A program made the position numbers and the translations under genes. DNA of 64,000 nucleotides, taken from NCBI RefSeq assembly GCF_051201015.1, contig NZ_JBPEHI010000010.1; one strand, given 5' to 3'. Positions 18,033-27,834 of this stretch are shown in pieces. The notes under the pieces were generated by a model that did no database searches, was not told the origin of the DNA, and worked only from the letters and a program-made list of their open reading frames with translations. The stretch is from Petrimonas sulfuriphila. Lineage in GTDB: Bacteria > Bacteroidota > Bacteroidia > Bacteroidales > Dysgonomonadaceae. Every line of letters begins with the position of its first letter. Within the stretch, counting starts at the first letter, position 1.

Positions 18033-18734
18033 TTAAGCCTCCCCTTTGGCTAGCTGCCGGTCAAAAAAATCGTCCAGCTCTTCAACCTTTAAACAATCAT
18101 TCAATGATACATCTCCCACCCTCGTTCGTTGGAGAGCAAGAAGATGTGCACCCGACTGAAGGCTTTCACCTATGTCGCGCGCCAGGGCACGTATATACGT
18201 GCCTTTACTGCAAACAACCCGGATAGTTATCGTTGGTAAATTGTAAAACAACAATTCAATTTCCTTTATAACCAATATCTTTGGTTTTAGTTCAATTTCT
18301 TCATTCTTCCGGGCAAACTCGTACGCTCTTTTACCGTCGATCTTGACTGCCGAAAAAAGAGGCGGGATCTGTTCAATTTTTCCGGTGAATTGCTTCAGGC
18401 ACTCTTCCACCTTTTCGCGTGAGATGTGTTCCACCGGATATTCGGCATCAATTTCCGTCTCCAGGTCAAAAGAGGGAGTAGTTGCTCCCAGCCGGATCTC
18501 GGCAATATACTCTTTTGTTTGAGCCTGTAACCTTTCAATCTCTTTTGTCTTTTTTCCCGTGCAAACGGTCATTACACCTGTAGCCAGCGGATCGAGTGTT
18601 CCCGCATGCCCTACTTTCAGCTTTTTAATTTTCAGTTTCTGGCACAACTTCGCCCGTACTACCCTCACCAGCCGGAACGAAGTCCAATGCAGCGGTTTAT
18701 CGATGTGTAAGATCTCTCCTTCAATAAAATCCAT
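18033..18734 (-). CDS. truB: tRNA pseudouridine(55) synthase
   Basis: 233 residues, the short form without an extended PUA domain. Makes pseudouridine 55 in the T-loop of tRNAs. The catalytic segment is GHAGTLDPLATGVM, where the aspartate attacks the base, preceded by KPLHWTSF and followed by GTYIRALARDIG. It starts 1 nt after the uppP stop, so translation is probably coupled. Confidence 0.94.
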   Translation of the reverse strand: MDFIEGEILHIDKPLHWTSFRLVRVVRAKLCQKLKIKKLKVGHAGTLDPLATGVMTVCTGKKTKEIERLQAQTKEYIAEIRLGATTPSFDLETEIDAEYPVEHISREKVEECLKQFTGKIEQIPPLFSAVKIDGKRAYEFARKNEEIELKPKILVIKEIELLFYNLPTITIRVVCSKGTYIRALARDIGESLQSGAHLLALQRTRVGDVSLNDCLKVEELDDFFDRQLAKGEA

Positions 18735-18735
18735 A

Positions 18736-19620
18736 TCACGCTACGTTTGATACGGTTCCGGATAACAGCAACACGATCAGCAGAACACCTACGATAATTC
18801 TGTACCATCCAAATGCCTTAAATCCGTGTCGGGTCAGAAAATCGATAAAAAACCGAATAGCAATGATGGCAACCACAAAAGCAACAACGTTTCCGATAAT
18901 CAACACCCCTATATTTTCCTGCAACATTGCTGCACTGGCAGGATCCTTTATCAGCTGATACAGCTTGTAACCGGCTGCTGCAGCCATGGTAGGTACAGCC
19001 AGGAAAAACGAAAATTCAGCGGCGTTTTTCCGGTCGAGCCGGGTGCTCATACCGCCCACAATGGTAGCCATCGACCGGGAAACACCCGGAATCATCGCAA
19101 TACACTGAAAGAAACCGATCTTCAACGCCCGCTGCCACGATATCGATTGATTCTCAACGGGTCTATTGAACCACGTATCCACAAAAAGCATCACGATACC
19201 GCCTGCGACAAGCATCACGCTCACGACAAAGACATTCTCGAGCAGCAAGTCGATCTGGTCTCCAAAAGTCAACCCCAACACTCCTGCCGGGACAACAGCG
19301 ATAAACAATTTCCAGTAAAAATCGAACTTATGCAGAAACCGCCTTAGAAATGTCCACCCTTTCTGTACGAACCCCTTTCCTGCAAGGGCGCTCTTATCGA
19401 AAATCACCACCGGATTCAGTCGAAAAAACCGTTTCCAGTAAAGAAGCACCACCGACAGAATGGCTCCAAACTGAATAATCACTGTAAATGCCTTTACAAA
19501 CGGTGTACTCTCAATCCCAAGCAGCGCCTGAGTTATGATCATATGCCCGGTCGAAGAAACGGGCAAAAACTCTGTCAAGCCCTCTACAACAGCAATAATA
19601 ATTGCTTCTAAAATACTCAT
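18736..19620 (-). CDS. uppP: Undecaprenyl-diphosphatase
   Basis: 294 residues, an integral membrane phosphatase that recycles undecaprenyl pyrophosphate for peptidoglycan and other envelope polymers; overexpression of the family gives bacitracin resistance. The two active-site regions EGLTEFLPVSSTGH and PGVSRSMATIVGG are present, with about eight hydrophobic helices. It sits between DUF3098 (16-nt gap) and truB. Confidence 0.95.
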   Translation of the reverse strand: MSILEAIIIAVVEGLTEFLPVSSTGHMIITQALLGIESTPFVKAFTVIIQFGAILSVVLLYWKRFFRLNPVVIFDKSALAGKGFVQKGWTFLRRFLHKFDFYWKLFIAVVPAGVLGLTFGDQIDLLLENVFVVSVMLVAGGIVMLFVDTWFNRPVENQSISWQRALKIGFFQCIAMIPGVSRSMATIVGGMSTRLDRKNAAEFSFFLAVPTMAAAAGYKLYQLIKDPASAAMLQENIGVLIIGNVVAFVVAIIAIRFFIDFLTRHGFKAFGWYRIIVGVLLIVLLLSGTVSNVA

Positions 19621-19636
19621 CTAACTTATCAGGGAA

Positions 19637-19882
19637 TTATTTTATTTCTTCCTTTTTCCTGTCCTTTGCCGGATACAAAATTCCGACAATCATCAGCACA
19701 AAGCCGGCCAGACAAACAAGTGGGGCTACTTTGATGCGTCGCGCACTGAATATATCGGGTTCAAAACCGTCAAAAGTTGTTGCAGGGCCACTCATCAGCA
19801 GAAAGCCTGCGATGATAACAAGCACGGCAACCCCGCAAATGATGAGGTTTATTTTATGGAAAGCAAGATTTTTGTGAGACAT
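19637..19882 (-). CDS. DUF3098 small membrane protein
   Basis: 81 residues with two membrane helices (about 13-33 and 55-72) joined by a loop with FDGFEPDIFSARRIKVAP. This is the DUF3098 family, found almost always between ftsX and uppP in Bacteroidetes. Its function is unknown; position suggests a part in cell-envelope growth or division. The gap from ftsX is 114 nt. Confidence 0.8.
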   Translation of the reverse strand: MSHKNLAFHKINLIICGVAVLVIIAGFLLMSGPATTFDGFEPDIFSARRIKVAPLVCLAGFVLMIVGILYPAKDRKKEEIK

Positions 19883-19996
19883 ACTTTTTAAATTATGAGT
19901 TTGGAGTTTTATGCGTGTTGAGTAAGATGTCAGATCGCTATACTGAATGAAGACTCTTGGATTGTATATAACATCTTTTGTTTGAAATCTATTAAA

Positions 19997-20875
19997 TTAT
20001 ACATAATACAAGTTCTCGGTTTTCATCTTCAGGTAGCGGTTCACCGCAAAATAAGTCGCCACGGTCGAAATCAGAATTCCCAGCAAGATGACGACAACAA
20101 AAATAACGATCAGTTCCGTCGCACCGATGATGGATTGCAACTCTGCGTATTCTTTGTTAAAATACGCAAGGACCAGAAAGATGATGCCGTCTGCAAAAAT
20201 TCCCGAAACGATTCCCGTGAGAATATTACCGAGGATAAACGGCCGGCGGATAAAACTCCCGTTGGCGCCAACAAGCTTCATCGTATTGATAATAAATCGC
20301 TTGGAATAAACACTCAACCGAATGGTGTTTCGGATCAGCGTAAAGGAAATAAACATTAAAACAGCCGCTAAAACAAGTAAAATCAGGGTAACCTTCGATA
20401 GGTTATCGTTGATAAGGTCGATGGCTTCCTGCTGGTACAGCAAGTCCCGAACATTGTTTTGCTGCCGGATCACCTGACTGATGACCGCGATACTGTCGCT
20501 GTTGGCATACTCCGAATGGAGATAAACCTCTATGGCGTCCTGTGCCGGATTATACCCCAGCAACTCTTCGGGATCTTCGCCCAAGTCTTTGATCAATTGT
20601 TCTTTTGCCTCATCCTTGCTAATGAACCGGGAAGATTTTACAAACGGCTGGCCGTCCAGGTTTTTCCTCAACCGCTGAATCCCGGCATCGGTAACATCGC
20701 TATCAAGCATCACGCTGAAGCTCATGTTCTCTTTTACGAATTTCGACAACCCGTTGCCCATAAACAGAATAAGGATAGTCAGGCCTAACAAGACCAACAC
20801 CAGCGAAATGCTGATGGTGGACGTAATTTTTGCATTTACAAATCGCGCAGTGGATATCTTTTTCTTTTTCGACAT
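19997..20875 (-). CDS. ftsX: Cell division permease-like protein FtsX
   Basis: 292 residues. FtsX pairs with the ATPase FtsE (not in this window) to control peptidoglycan hydrolases at the septum. One N-terminal helix (about 25-47), a periplasmic domain (50-165) and three C-terminal helices give the normal FtsX topology. The first gene of the envelope/tRNA operon, with its own promoter about 75 nt upstream. Confidence 0.9.
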   Translation of the reverse strand: MSKKKKISTARFVNAKITSTISISLVLVLLGLTILILFMGNGLSKFVKENMSFSVMLDSDVTDAGIQRLRKNLDGQPFVKSSRFISKDEAKEQLIKDLGEDPEELLGYNPAQDAIEVYLHSEYANSDSIAVISQVIRQQNNVRDLLYQQEAIDLINDNLSKVTLILLVLAAVLMFISFTLIRNTIRLSVYSKRFIINTMKLVGANGSFIRRPFILGNILTGIVSGIFADGIIFLVLAYFNKEYAELQSIIGATELIVIFVVVILLGILISTVATYFAVNRYLKMKTENLYYV

Positions 20876-20952
20876 AAAAAAGGGTTACACCAAGAAAAAC
20901 CCGATTGCTCTCAATAAAAAAAACGGTTTTTTCCAAATTGGCTGCAAAGTAA

Positions 20953-20960
20953 CAAAAATA
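20953..20960 (-). promoter_or_regulatory. -7 box of the ftsX operon
   Basis: Minus-strand TATTTTTG fits TAnnTTTG. It lies in the 130-nt gap below terC, so the ftsX run is likely a unit separate from terC. Confidence 0.45.
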
Positions 20961-21005
20961 TTGCGAAAACTGGAAATTTACTCCGGTAATAATCAACAAG
21001 AAAGA

Positions 21006-22049
21006 TTAATTTTCCAAAATCTCGTTGTCGCGGCCCATTTTATCTACAATTTCCCGGACAGTTACAGGCTCTCTTACCACCGCCTGCTTTACGACGCGGC
21101 TCCTGACAAGGGATGCCGCAATTGAGATGAGTAAAAACGAGGCAATAACAAGCAGCGACGCAACGTTGGAAATATGAAAATCCCACGCAACAGTATGGGC
21201 ATAATGATTGATGATCATTTTAAAACCGATGAAGATCAAAATTCCGCTCAACGCATACTTCAGGTAATAAAACAAATCCATGATGCCCCGCAATGCGAAA
21301 TAGAGCGACCGAAGTCCCAGGATCGCAAAAATATTCGACGTGTAAACAATAAACGTATTGGTTGAAACCGAGAGCACTGCCGGAATGGAGTCTATGGCAA
21401 AAATAAGATCGGTAAACTCTATAACGAGCAATGCCAGAAAGAAAGGGGTGGCGTATAGTCTTTTATCGATTTTTTTGAAAAATGTTGGCTCCGACATATC
21501 ATCGGTTACCGGCATAACCCTTTTGAAAATTTTCACCAACCCGTTGTTGTTCGGATCTTTCTTCTCTTTTTCCTTTTCGTGATCCAACACCCTGAACTCA
21601 TCCGCCACCATCTTGGCACCGGTGAACAACAGGAATGCACCGAACACATACATGATCCAGGCAAATCGTTCAATCAGGGCCACACCGGCAAAAATAAAGA
21701 CCGCCCGAAAAACAATCGCTCCCAAAATTCCCCAGAATAAAACACTGTGCTGATGCTCGGGTTTAATCTTGAAAGCCGTAAAAATGATGATAAAAACAAA
21801 TAAGTTATCAATGCTCAGCGACTCCTCGATAAGATAAGCCGTAAGAAACTCAAGGGCGCTTTCCTTGCCGAAGACAACGTAAACTCCCGCGTTGAAGACC
21901 AAGGCAAGTGAAATCCAGAAAAGGCTGAGCCACAACGCTTTTTTCACATCGATAACCGTACCTTTCTTATTAAAAACAAACATATCAAGCGACAGGAGAA
22001 TCACCACAAGGATGATAAAACCTATCCAAAAAGAAGCACTTACTTCCAT
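21006..22049 (-). CDS. TerC/Alx family membrane protein
   Basis: 347 residues with about nine membrane helices. The conserved acidic helix motifs are present: ESLSIDNLFVF and EFTDLIFAIDSIPA, then YTSNIFAILGLRSLYF. Members of the family export or handle Mn2+ or are linked to tellurite resistance; the substrate here is not certain. It follows the tandem SGNH hydrolase by 26 nt and may share its transcript. No yybP-ykoY manganese riboswitch fits in that short gap. Confidence 0.88.
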   Translation of the reverse strand: MEVSASFWIGFIILVVILLSLDMFVFNKKGTVIDVKKALWLSLFWISLALVFNAGVYVVFGKESALEFLTAYLIEESLSIDNLFVFIIIFTAFKIKPEHQHSVLFWGILGAIVFRAVFIFAGVALIERFAWIMYVFGAFLLFTGAKMVADEFRVLDHEKEKEKKDPNNNGLVKIFKRVMPVTDDMSEPTFFKKIDKRLYATPFFLALLVIEFTDLIFAIDSIPAVLSVSTNTFIVYTSNIFAILGLRSLYFALRGIMDLFYYLKYALSGILIFIGFKMIINHYAHTVAWDFHISNVASLLVIASFLLISIAASLVRSRVVKQAVVREPVTVREIVDKMGRDNEILEN

Positions 22050-22075
22050 ATCGTTTACTCTTGTAATTCTAAAAA

Positions 22076-23800
22076 CTATTCTATTATATCGTTAACGATC
22101 AGCGAATAGCCTTTTTCATTCGGATGTAAACCATCCAGAAACAGGCTCTCGTCTATCTTTCCGCTTTTCGTCAATAATTTGTTACCAACATCCAGGTAAC
22201 GGTAATTGTTCAGGGAGGCCATCTTGGAGATCTGCCGGTTGATGGCTGTCACTTCTGACTCCTTATTGCGTCGGGGAAGCAATCCGACGACTTTTATCCT
22301 GGCCTCCGGTTGACGAATCTTTATCTGCTCAAGCAGGAACTCCAGCCCCTCAACAATCTCTTCATCAGAAACTGATCCCAAGTTATTGGTCCCGATCATC
22401 AGAACCACTTCGCTAGCCCGGTAGTCATCGAGTTCGCCATGATACACGCGCCAAAGCACATTTTCCACCCGATCCCACCCGTATCCCAGGTTCAAATACC
22501 CGGCAGGCTGTACCTGTTTTTTCCAGCTTTGGCTCCCGTTCTCCCGTCCGGGCTCCCCACCCCAGTAATGGGTAATGGAATTTCCGATAATCACTTTTTC
22601 CGGACGCTGCAACTGAATGTTTTGCAGGATACCGACATGCCGTTCTTTCCATTCGTAAATATAAGGTTCCCTTCGCTGGCTTACAGGCCTGGTAGTGCTG
22701 ATTTTTCCGACAGGCATATTCAGTATCTTCCGGATTATTTTCTCGTATGCGTCGGCGTAGACCTGCATTCCAAGGTCACTGGGATGGATGTTATCCACAC
22801 ATCCGTCAGCAGGCATGTTAATGGAGTCCTTGTGCAGGTGGTAAATGTTCTTCACACCCAGCTCAACCAGCGAATCGAATGCCTGGCGCGATGCCACATT
22901 CATCCGGTCTGCCGTTTCCCTGGACAACTCGTTGAGTTCATCGTTCCTATACCCGATATGATCCACGATAAGAATAGGCACATCGTGCTTTTCCCGGAGT
23001 TTTTTAACTCCGTAAACGGTTCTTTTTATCACTTCTTCGGATGACAAGCTCCCCATGTTGGGAAGACAATCAAAAACGTAGAGCGATGCATCTATTTCAT
23101 CGATCAAATCTACAAATTCCTTCTCCAGCGGGCCATTTCCGGAAAAAGCCAGGTTGACGACCGGATAATCGAGCTTTCTCGATAAAATATTGGTCCAGGC
23201 CATTCCCGGGCGGGAAGCACATCCACCTTGTGCGATGGACGTCCCGTAAACCACTATCGGTTTCTCTCTGAGCACGGGAATAAACTTGAATTCCGCCGAA
23301 TCGGGGACTCCAATCTCCATCCATTTTACCGAATTGTAAAGCGGGAGGAAAAGCCGGTATTCAAAACCCTGCTTGTGGTAACGGCTTTGAGACAGGTTGT
23401 TGAATGCGTAACTAACGGTATCACCAAAGTTGAAGTTATCGGTTGCCACGCGCCATTTGCCATCGGAATCCATCGCATAGAGGTCGACTCCCGACTTTCC
23501 GGTGGCCGGCATGTGCGGCATGGCGTGGCTGCCTGCCACGCCGTACCGCACTTCAATTTTCGCAGCGTTCGTGTAAAAATGGATGGCCAGCCCGGCTGAG
23601 TTCTCCGATAAACTCCAAACCGCCTTTCTCACTTTCTTCTCTGCGCGGTCGGGCAGGCGCTGATAGGTTTTTCCGATCTCACGGGTCCAACCCTGGTTCT
23701 GGATGACGTGTGCTTCTTCTTTCAACGGATCATGCCATTGGGTTTGTGCAGGCAAAGCAACTGTGCACAAAAGACTGACAACAAAAATAATACTTTTCAT
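22076..23800 (-). CDS. Secreted protein with two SGNH/GDSL hydrolase domains
   Basis: 574 residues; signal peptide 1-18 (cleaved at LPAQTQ). Residues 30-175 are a beta-sandwich of the type that precedes Bacteroidetes SGNH hydrolases. SGNH domain 1 has nucleophile S188 in GTSIAQGG and the pair D336/H339 in DNIHP. SGNH domain 2 has S408 in GNSITHYWGG, GTNN near 470, and DGLHP near the C-terminus. Both catalytic sets are complete, so it probably removes acetyl or acyl groups from two positions or substrates on glycans. The gene overlaps the CCA-adding enzyme stop by 4 nt. Domain 2 resembles the C-terminal domain of the hydrolase at 45262. Confidence 0.82.
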   Translation of the reverse strand: MKSIIFVVSLLCTVALPAQTQWHDPLKEEAHVIQNQGWTREIGKTYQRLPDRAEKKVRKAVWSLSENSAGLAIHFYTNAAKIEVRYGVAGSHAMPHMPATGKSGVDLYAMDSDGKWRVATDNFNFGDTVSYAFNNLSQSRYHKQGFEYRLFLPLYNSVKWMEIGVPDSAEFKFIPVLREKPIVVYGTSIAQGGCASRPGMAWTNILSRKLDYPVVNLAFSGNGPLEKEFVDLIDEIDASLYVFDCLPNMGSLSSEEVIKRTVYGVKKLREKHDVPILIVDHIGYRNDELNELSRETADRMNVASRQAFDSLVELGVKNIYHLHKDSINMPADGCVDNIHPSDLGMQVYADAYEKIIRKILNMPVGKISTTRPVSQRREPYIYEWKERHVGILQNIQLQRPEKVIIGNSITHYWGGEPGRENGSQSWKKQVQPAGYLNLGYGWDRVENVLWRVYHGELDDYRASEVVLMIGTNNLGSVSDEEIVEGLEFLLEQIKIRQPEARIKVVGLLPRRNKESEVTAINRQISKMASLNNYRYLDVGNKLLTKSGKIDESLFLDGLHPNEKGYSLIVNDIIE

Positions 23801-25239
23801 GATTTGGTTTTTTTTATCGGTTCCAACCCGGTTTCTTTTGCTTTTCGGATCAGGAAGTCATAGGCCGCATGACGTTCGTTGGGAATCTCTCCCTCCAGAA
23901 TAGCTTCCTTGATAAATGATTTCAGTTCACCTACCTCCCGTCCCTGCCCCAAACCGAAGATCTCCATGATCTCGTTGCCGTCGATCGGGGGCTGGAAATT
24001 TCGCACACGGTCCTTTTCTTCAATCTCCGTAAGCTTTCTGCGGACGATCCTGAAATTCTGGAGGTGCCGCCGTACTTTCTCGGCGTTTTTCGATGTGATG
24101 TCGGCTTCACAAAGAGTCATCAAATCGTCTATATCGTCACCGGCATCAAACAACAGACGCCGAACGGCAGAATCCGTCACCTCCTCCTCCACCAGCTGCA
24201 TCGGGCGCATGTGCATCGACACCATTTTCTGTGTGTATTTCATCTTTTCGTTCAACGGCAATTTCATGCGGCTGAAGATCCTGGGCACCATCTTTTCACC
24301 CACATAGTTGTGGTTGTGAAATGTCCAGCCCAGCTTATTGTCCCAGCGTTTGGTAACCGGCTTGGCAATATCGTGCAGCAAAGCCGACCACCGCAACCAG
24401 AGGTTGTCCGTCTTTAACGAGATGTTATCGAGAACGGCAAGCGTGTGGTAAAAATTATCCTTGTGCCCCACCCCTTCCTTGGTTTCGGCTCCCTTAAGCG
24501 CAACCAGTTCTGGTAAAATAATCTCCAACAAGCCCGTCTTCTCCAGCAAAACAAAGCCGACAGACGGTTTGGGGGAAAGAATGATTTTGTTCAGCTCATC
24601 CGCAATACGTTCCTTGGATATGATTTTTATGCGTTCCTTATTCCGGGCAACCGCATCAAACGTTTCGGGGAAAATGTCGAATCCCAGCTGTGAGGCAAAC
24701 CTCACGGCCCGCATCATCCGCAACGGATCGTCACTGAACGTGATATCGGGATCGAGCGGAGTGCGGATAATCAAGTCCTGCAGGTCCTGTAGTCCGTTAA
24801 ACGGATCCAGCAATTCGCCGAAACGGTTTTTATTCAGGCAGAAAGCCATTGCATTGATCGTGAAGTCGCGGCGTTTCTGGTCATCTTCCAGTGTACCATC
24901 CTCCACGACGGGATTTCGGGAATCGTGGGTGTAAGACTCTTTGCGGGCACCGACAAACTCGATTTCAAAATCCTTGTATTTCAGTTGTGCCGTACCAAAA
25001 TTTTTAAAAACCGACAACTTCGTGCGTGGCCCCAACGCTGAAGCAACGGCCTCGGCCAAGGCAATCCCCTTGCCAACGGCAACAATATCTATGTCTTTTG
25101 ACGAGCGGTATAAAAAGAAATCACGAACGTAACCGCCGATCACGTAGCAATCGAGCTCCATCCGGTCGGCCACTTCCGAAATAAGTTTAAAGATGTTTCT
25201 GTTTAGAAAATCCTGTATCTCTTCGCGAGAAATATCCAT
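23797..25239 (-). CDS. CCA tRNA nucleotidyltransferase / poly(A) polymerase family with HD domain
   Basis: 480 residues from ATG 25239. The frame is open further upstream to a TTG at 25269, but that codon lies inside the -7 box, so 25239 (MDISREEIQDF) is the real start. The class II nucleotidyltransferase head has GGYVRD and KDIDIV; the RRDFTINA motif, arginine-rich neck and an HD domain (LLHDIAKP) follow. It adds or repairs the CCA end of tRNAs. The 4-nt overlap with the SGNH hydrolase couples the two, though their jobs look unrelated. Confidence 0.9.
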   Translation of the reverse strand: MDISREEIQDFLNRNIFKLISEVADRMELDCYVIGGYVRDFFLYRSSKDIDIVAVGKGIALAEAVASALGPRTKLSVFKNFGTAQLKYKDFEIEFVGARKESYTHDSRNPVVEDGTLEDDQKRRDFTINAMAFCLNKNRFGELLDPFNGLQDLQDLIIRTPLDPDITFSDDPLRMMRAVRFASQLGFDIFPETFDAVARNKERIKIISKERIADELNKIILSPKPSVGFVLLEKTGLLEIILPELVALKGAETKEGVGHKDNFYHTLAVLDNISLKTDNLWLRWSALLHDIAKPVTKRWDNKLGWTFHNHNYVGEKMVPRIFSRMKLPLNEKMKYTQKMVSMHMRPMQLVEEEVTDSAVRRLLFDAGDDIDDLMTLCEADITSKNAEKVRRHLQNFRIVRRKLTEIEEKDRVRNFQPPIDGNEIMEIFGLGQGREVGELKSFIKEAILEGEIPNERHAAYDFLIRKAKETGLEPIKKTKS

Positions 25240-25266
25240 TAGCAAATCAAATTCTGTTATGATTTG

Positions 25267-25274
25267 CAAAATTA
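25267..25274 (-). promoter_or_regulatory. -7 box of the CCA-adding enzyme gene
   Basis: Minus-strand TAATTTTG fits TAnnTTTG and fixes the start codon: transcription near 25263 excludes the upstream TTG. The divergent gene has its own -7 box at 25320-25327, so promoters are back to back. Confidence 0.55.
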
Positions 25275-25319
25275 CAATAATTGAGCGTGAAAACCATTTT
25301 AACGTTGAATTTTATTTCT

Positions 25320-25327
25320 TATTTTTG
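25320..25327 (+). promoter_or_regulatory. -7 box giving a very short leader
   Basis: TATTTTTG is only 10 nt ahead of the ATG at 25338, so the mRNA would have a leader of about 7 nt and hardly any ribosome-binding region. Confidence 0.4.
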
Positions 25328-25337
25328 TATACTGATT

Positions 25338-26204
25338 ATGAAAGGGACTCTATCAAATAAATTATATCCCAGACCGTTATCCGGTTATTGTTTTGTCTTT
25401 ACGGCTGTTTGTGTTTTTGGACTTCTTCTTTTCTCCTGTTCAGGGAAAGGTAAAAATGCCAAAACCTACCTTGCCGAAGCCGAATCAGCGCTTAGCGCAG
25501 GCAACTATTCGCTGGCAAAGCTCAAGATCGACAGCATCAAGGTGCTTTATCCCCAATCGTTCGACGAGATAAACAAGGGGTTCGGACTGATGCAGCGTGT
25601 GCGGATGGCAGAAAACCAAAGGAACATTGTTTATTGTGACTCGATGCTTGCGGTCAACTACCAGCTGCTTACCAAAATGCTGAACGACTTCACTTACGTC
25701 AGGGACCCCAGGTATCAGGAGTTTGGAGATTATGTCCCCAAAATATATCCGCTGAGCAGCTCCTTTCACCAGAACGGGCTCCGTTCAGCCGTAAGCGAAA
25801 AAGGACAGATGTATATCGAGAGTGTGCTTTCGGGTGGCTCGCTGAAGCACAACCGGATAAAAGTGGCTACAAAAGACGGCTCCTTTGCGGAGTCACTGCC
25901 CGTCACTACCGATGGACTGAACTACCGGTTCAGCACGCTCAACACTACATACGAGATTGTCCGCTTCTCGGGAAACGATGACAACGGCGTGGCTAAATTC
26001 ATTTACACATTTAAAGATTCACCCCTTACCCTCAGCTTTATCGGAAGTAGGACCACCTCGATTCCCCTGCCCGAAAAGGCAAAGAAAGGCATTGCGCAGT
26101 CGTTCGAGCTCTCCACACTCCTGCTCGACATAGAAAACCTCAAGTATGAAAAAGGGCGCAGTGAAGCACTGATAAACTACCTGGAAAGCAGGAAAACGGA
26201 TTAA
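25338..26204 (+). CDS. Putative lipoprotein with helical N-terminal region
   Basis: 288 residues from ATG 25338; the longer frame begins with TTG upstream of the promoter and is not used here. Signal FVFTAVCVFGLLLF with lipobox FSCSGKG. The following ~90 residues are helical and TPR-like (AEAESALSAGNYSLAKLKID), and the C-terminal part is beta-rich. It resembles Bacteroidetes lipoproteins of unknown role. It is convergent with the ABC transporter gene (10-nt gap). Confidence 0.65.
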   Translation: MKGTLSNKLYPRPLSGYCFVFTAVCVFGLLLFSCSGKGKNAKTYLAEAESALSAGNYSLAKLKIDSIKVLYPQSFDEINKGFGLMQRVRMAENQRNIVYCDSMLAVNYQLLTKMLNDFTYVRDPRYQEFGDYVPKIYPLSSSFHQNGLRSAVSEKGQMYIESVLSGGSLKHNRIKVATKDGSFAESLPVTTDGLNYRFSTLNTTYEIVRFSGNDDNGVAKFIYTFKDSPLTLSFIGSRTTSIPLPEKAKKGIAQSFELSTLLLDIENLKYEKGRSEALINYLESRKTD

Positions 26205-26214
26205 GAAACTGTTT

Positions 26215-27834
26215 CTAAATTCTGTAAATGCGGTCGCAATACCTGGCTACCTCCGCATGGTGGGTGATGAACAGCACCGTCCTGCTGCCAATGTGTTTTT
26301 TAAGGTTAGTCAGAAACGTTTTTTCGGTCTCAATATCCAGGGCAGATGTGGCTTCATCCAGCAGCAGAATTCCTCCGGGGCGAAGCAACGAGCGTGCAAT
26401 AGCAATCCGTTGAGCCTGGCCTTCGGAAACCCCCGAACCGCCCATACCAAGAACCGTATCCAGTCCTTCGGGCAGCTCCAGGACAAAACCTGCGGAAGCC
26501 ACATCGAGCGCTTCCACGAGCATCTCCTCGCCGGCATCCGGATTTCCTATCAGCAGGTTGCTCCGAATAGTGCCGCTGAACAACGTGTTGCCTTGCGGAA
26601 CATACACAAAATTCGAACGGGTGGACGGGGACACCGTCACCGCCCTCTCTTCATTCCTTATCGAGATCGACCCTTTCTGCGGCTCAATCAGGGCAAGGAT
26701 CAGCCTGATCAGCGTGGTCTTCCCCGTACCGGTTTCTCCCATGACCGCAACCATCTCTCCCGGTACGGCATCCAGTGAAAATCCGGAAATGACCGGCCTG
26801 CTTTCGTCTCCGTACGCGTAAGTGATGTCCTCTACACGCAACGAGACACGGCCTGCCAGGAATTGTTTTTCCCCAATCTCCTCGCTCTCCAGCTTTTTCA
26901 GGAACGATAGCCGTTCACTTGCCGCCTGGGCAGAAATCAGGGTTGGGAACAGGCGCATCAGATCGTACAGCGGACGTTGTATCTGATTGACCAACTGCAG
27001 GTAAGCCGTAACGGTACCAAACGTAATCGTTTTACCGGCAATTCCCCAGGCACCCCATATAAATGCAGTGATGTACCCGCCGCTGAATGCCAATCCCGAG
27101 ACAAAGCGTGCCCAGGCCGATACCGTGGTTTTTTTCTCCACCTTCCGCTGCAGTTCCCGCTGCAGGTTCCCCAGCCTGTCCAACTCATCCTCCTGCCTTT
27201 CGTACGTCCGCACCACCAACTGATTCAGTAAATTTTCCTCCATCATGGAAGTGATGAAGCTTTCGCTTTCTTTTATCTGCCGGCTGTAATCCCTCATCTT
27301 CACGTAATAGGGTTTGCTGAAAAGAAGCAGAACCGGCATGGCAATGCCCAAGACAAGGGCCAGGAGCGGATCCATCAACAGCAGAATCAGAAATGCCCCT
27401 CCCAGCTGCAAAACAGCCGTTATCAGCATCGGGATCGCGGATATCAATGTTTTTATGATATCGTCCGTATCCTTGATCATTCGGGTCAGCACATCGCCAC
27501 TATGCAGTGAGCTGGCCTCGGTCCACCTTGTATAGAGCAGGTTTGCGAAAACTTTTTGACGGATAGAATTCCCGACCCTCACCTCGGTCATGTTCACGTA
27601 GCGCACATCCACCACGTTCAGCAATACCCTGAACAACGTAAGCAGGACGAGAATCAGTGAATAATGCAACAGCGAGCCTGTGGCATCTCCCGACGCGACA
27701 TCAATAACCAGCTTCAGGGCCCACACGAAACTCAGCGACACGGCCACACTTAACACTCCAATCAGCGTTATCACCATCAGCGCTTTACGATGGCCCCTGG
27801 AAATATCGGTCAGAAACTTCAGAAAACGTAACAT
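26215..27834 (-). CDS. ABC exporter half-transporter (permease-ATPase)
   Basis: 539 residues. The N-terminal ~310 residues hold about six membrane helices of the exporter type; the ATPase domain has Walker A GETGTGKTT (366-374), signature VSEGQ in place of LSGGQ, Walker B LLLDEATSALD and a late histidine in FITHHAEV. No N-terminal C39 peptidase domain is present, so leader cleavage would need another protease; the peptidase encoded upstream is a candidate. Its ATG directly follows the nucleotidyltransferase stop. It is the last gene of the kinase-peptidase-PqqD-nucleotidyltransferase cluster and probably exports the cluster's product. Confidence 0.87.
   Translation of the reverse strand: MLRFLKFLTDISRGHRKALMVITLIGVLSVAVSLSFVWALKLVIDVASGDATGSLLHYSLILVLLTLFRVLLNVVDVRYVNMTEVRVGNSIRQKVFANLLYTRWTEASSLHSGDVLTRMIKDTDDIIKTLISAIPMLITAVLQLGGAFLILLLMDPLLALVLGIAMPVLLLFSKPYYVKMRDYSRQIKESESFITSMMEENLLNQLVVRTYERQEDELDRLGNLQRELQRKVEKKTTVSAWARFVSGLAFSGGYITAFIWGAWGIAGKTITFGTVTAYLQLVNQIQRPLYDLMRLFPTLISAQAASERLSFLKKLESEEIGEKQFLAGRVSLRVEDITYAYGDESRPVISGFSLDAVPGEMVAVMGETGTGKTTLIRLILALIEPQKGSISIRNEERAVTVSPSTRSNFVYVPQGNTLFSGTIRSNLLIGNPDAGEEMLVEALDVASAGFVLELPEGLDTVLGMGGSGVSEGQAQRIAIARSLLRPGGILLLDEATSALDIETEKTFLTNLKKHIGSRTVLFITHHAEVARYCDRIYRI

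Noticed and set aside
25239..25269. Longer N-terminus of the CCA-adding enzyme from TTG 25269
   Set aside because: The TTG lies within the -7 box, so it cannot be in the mRNA.
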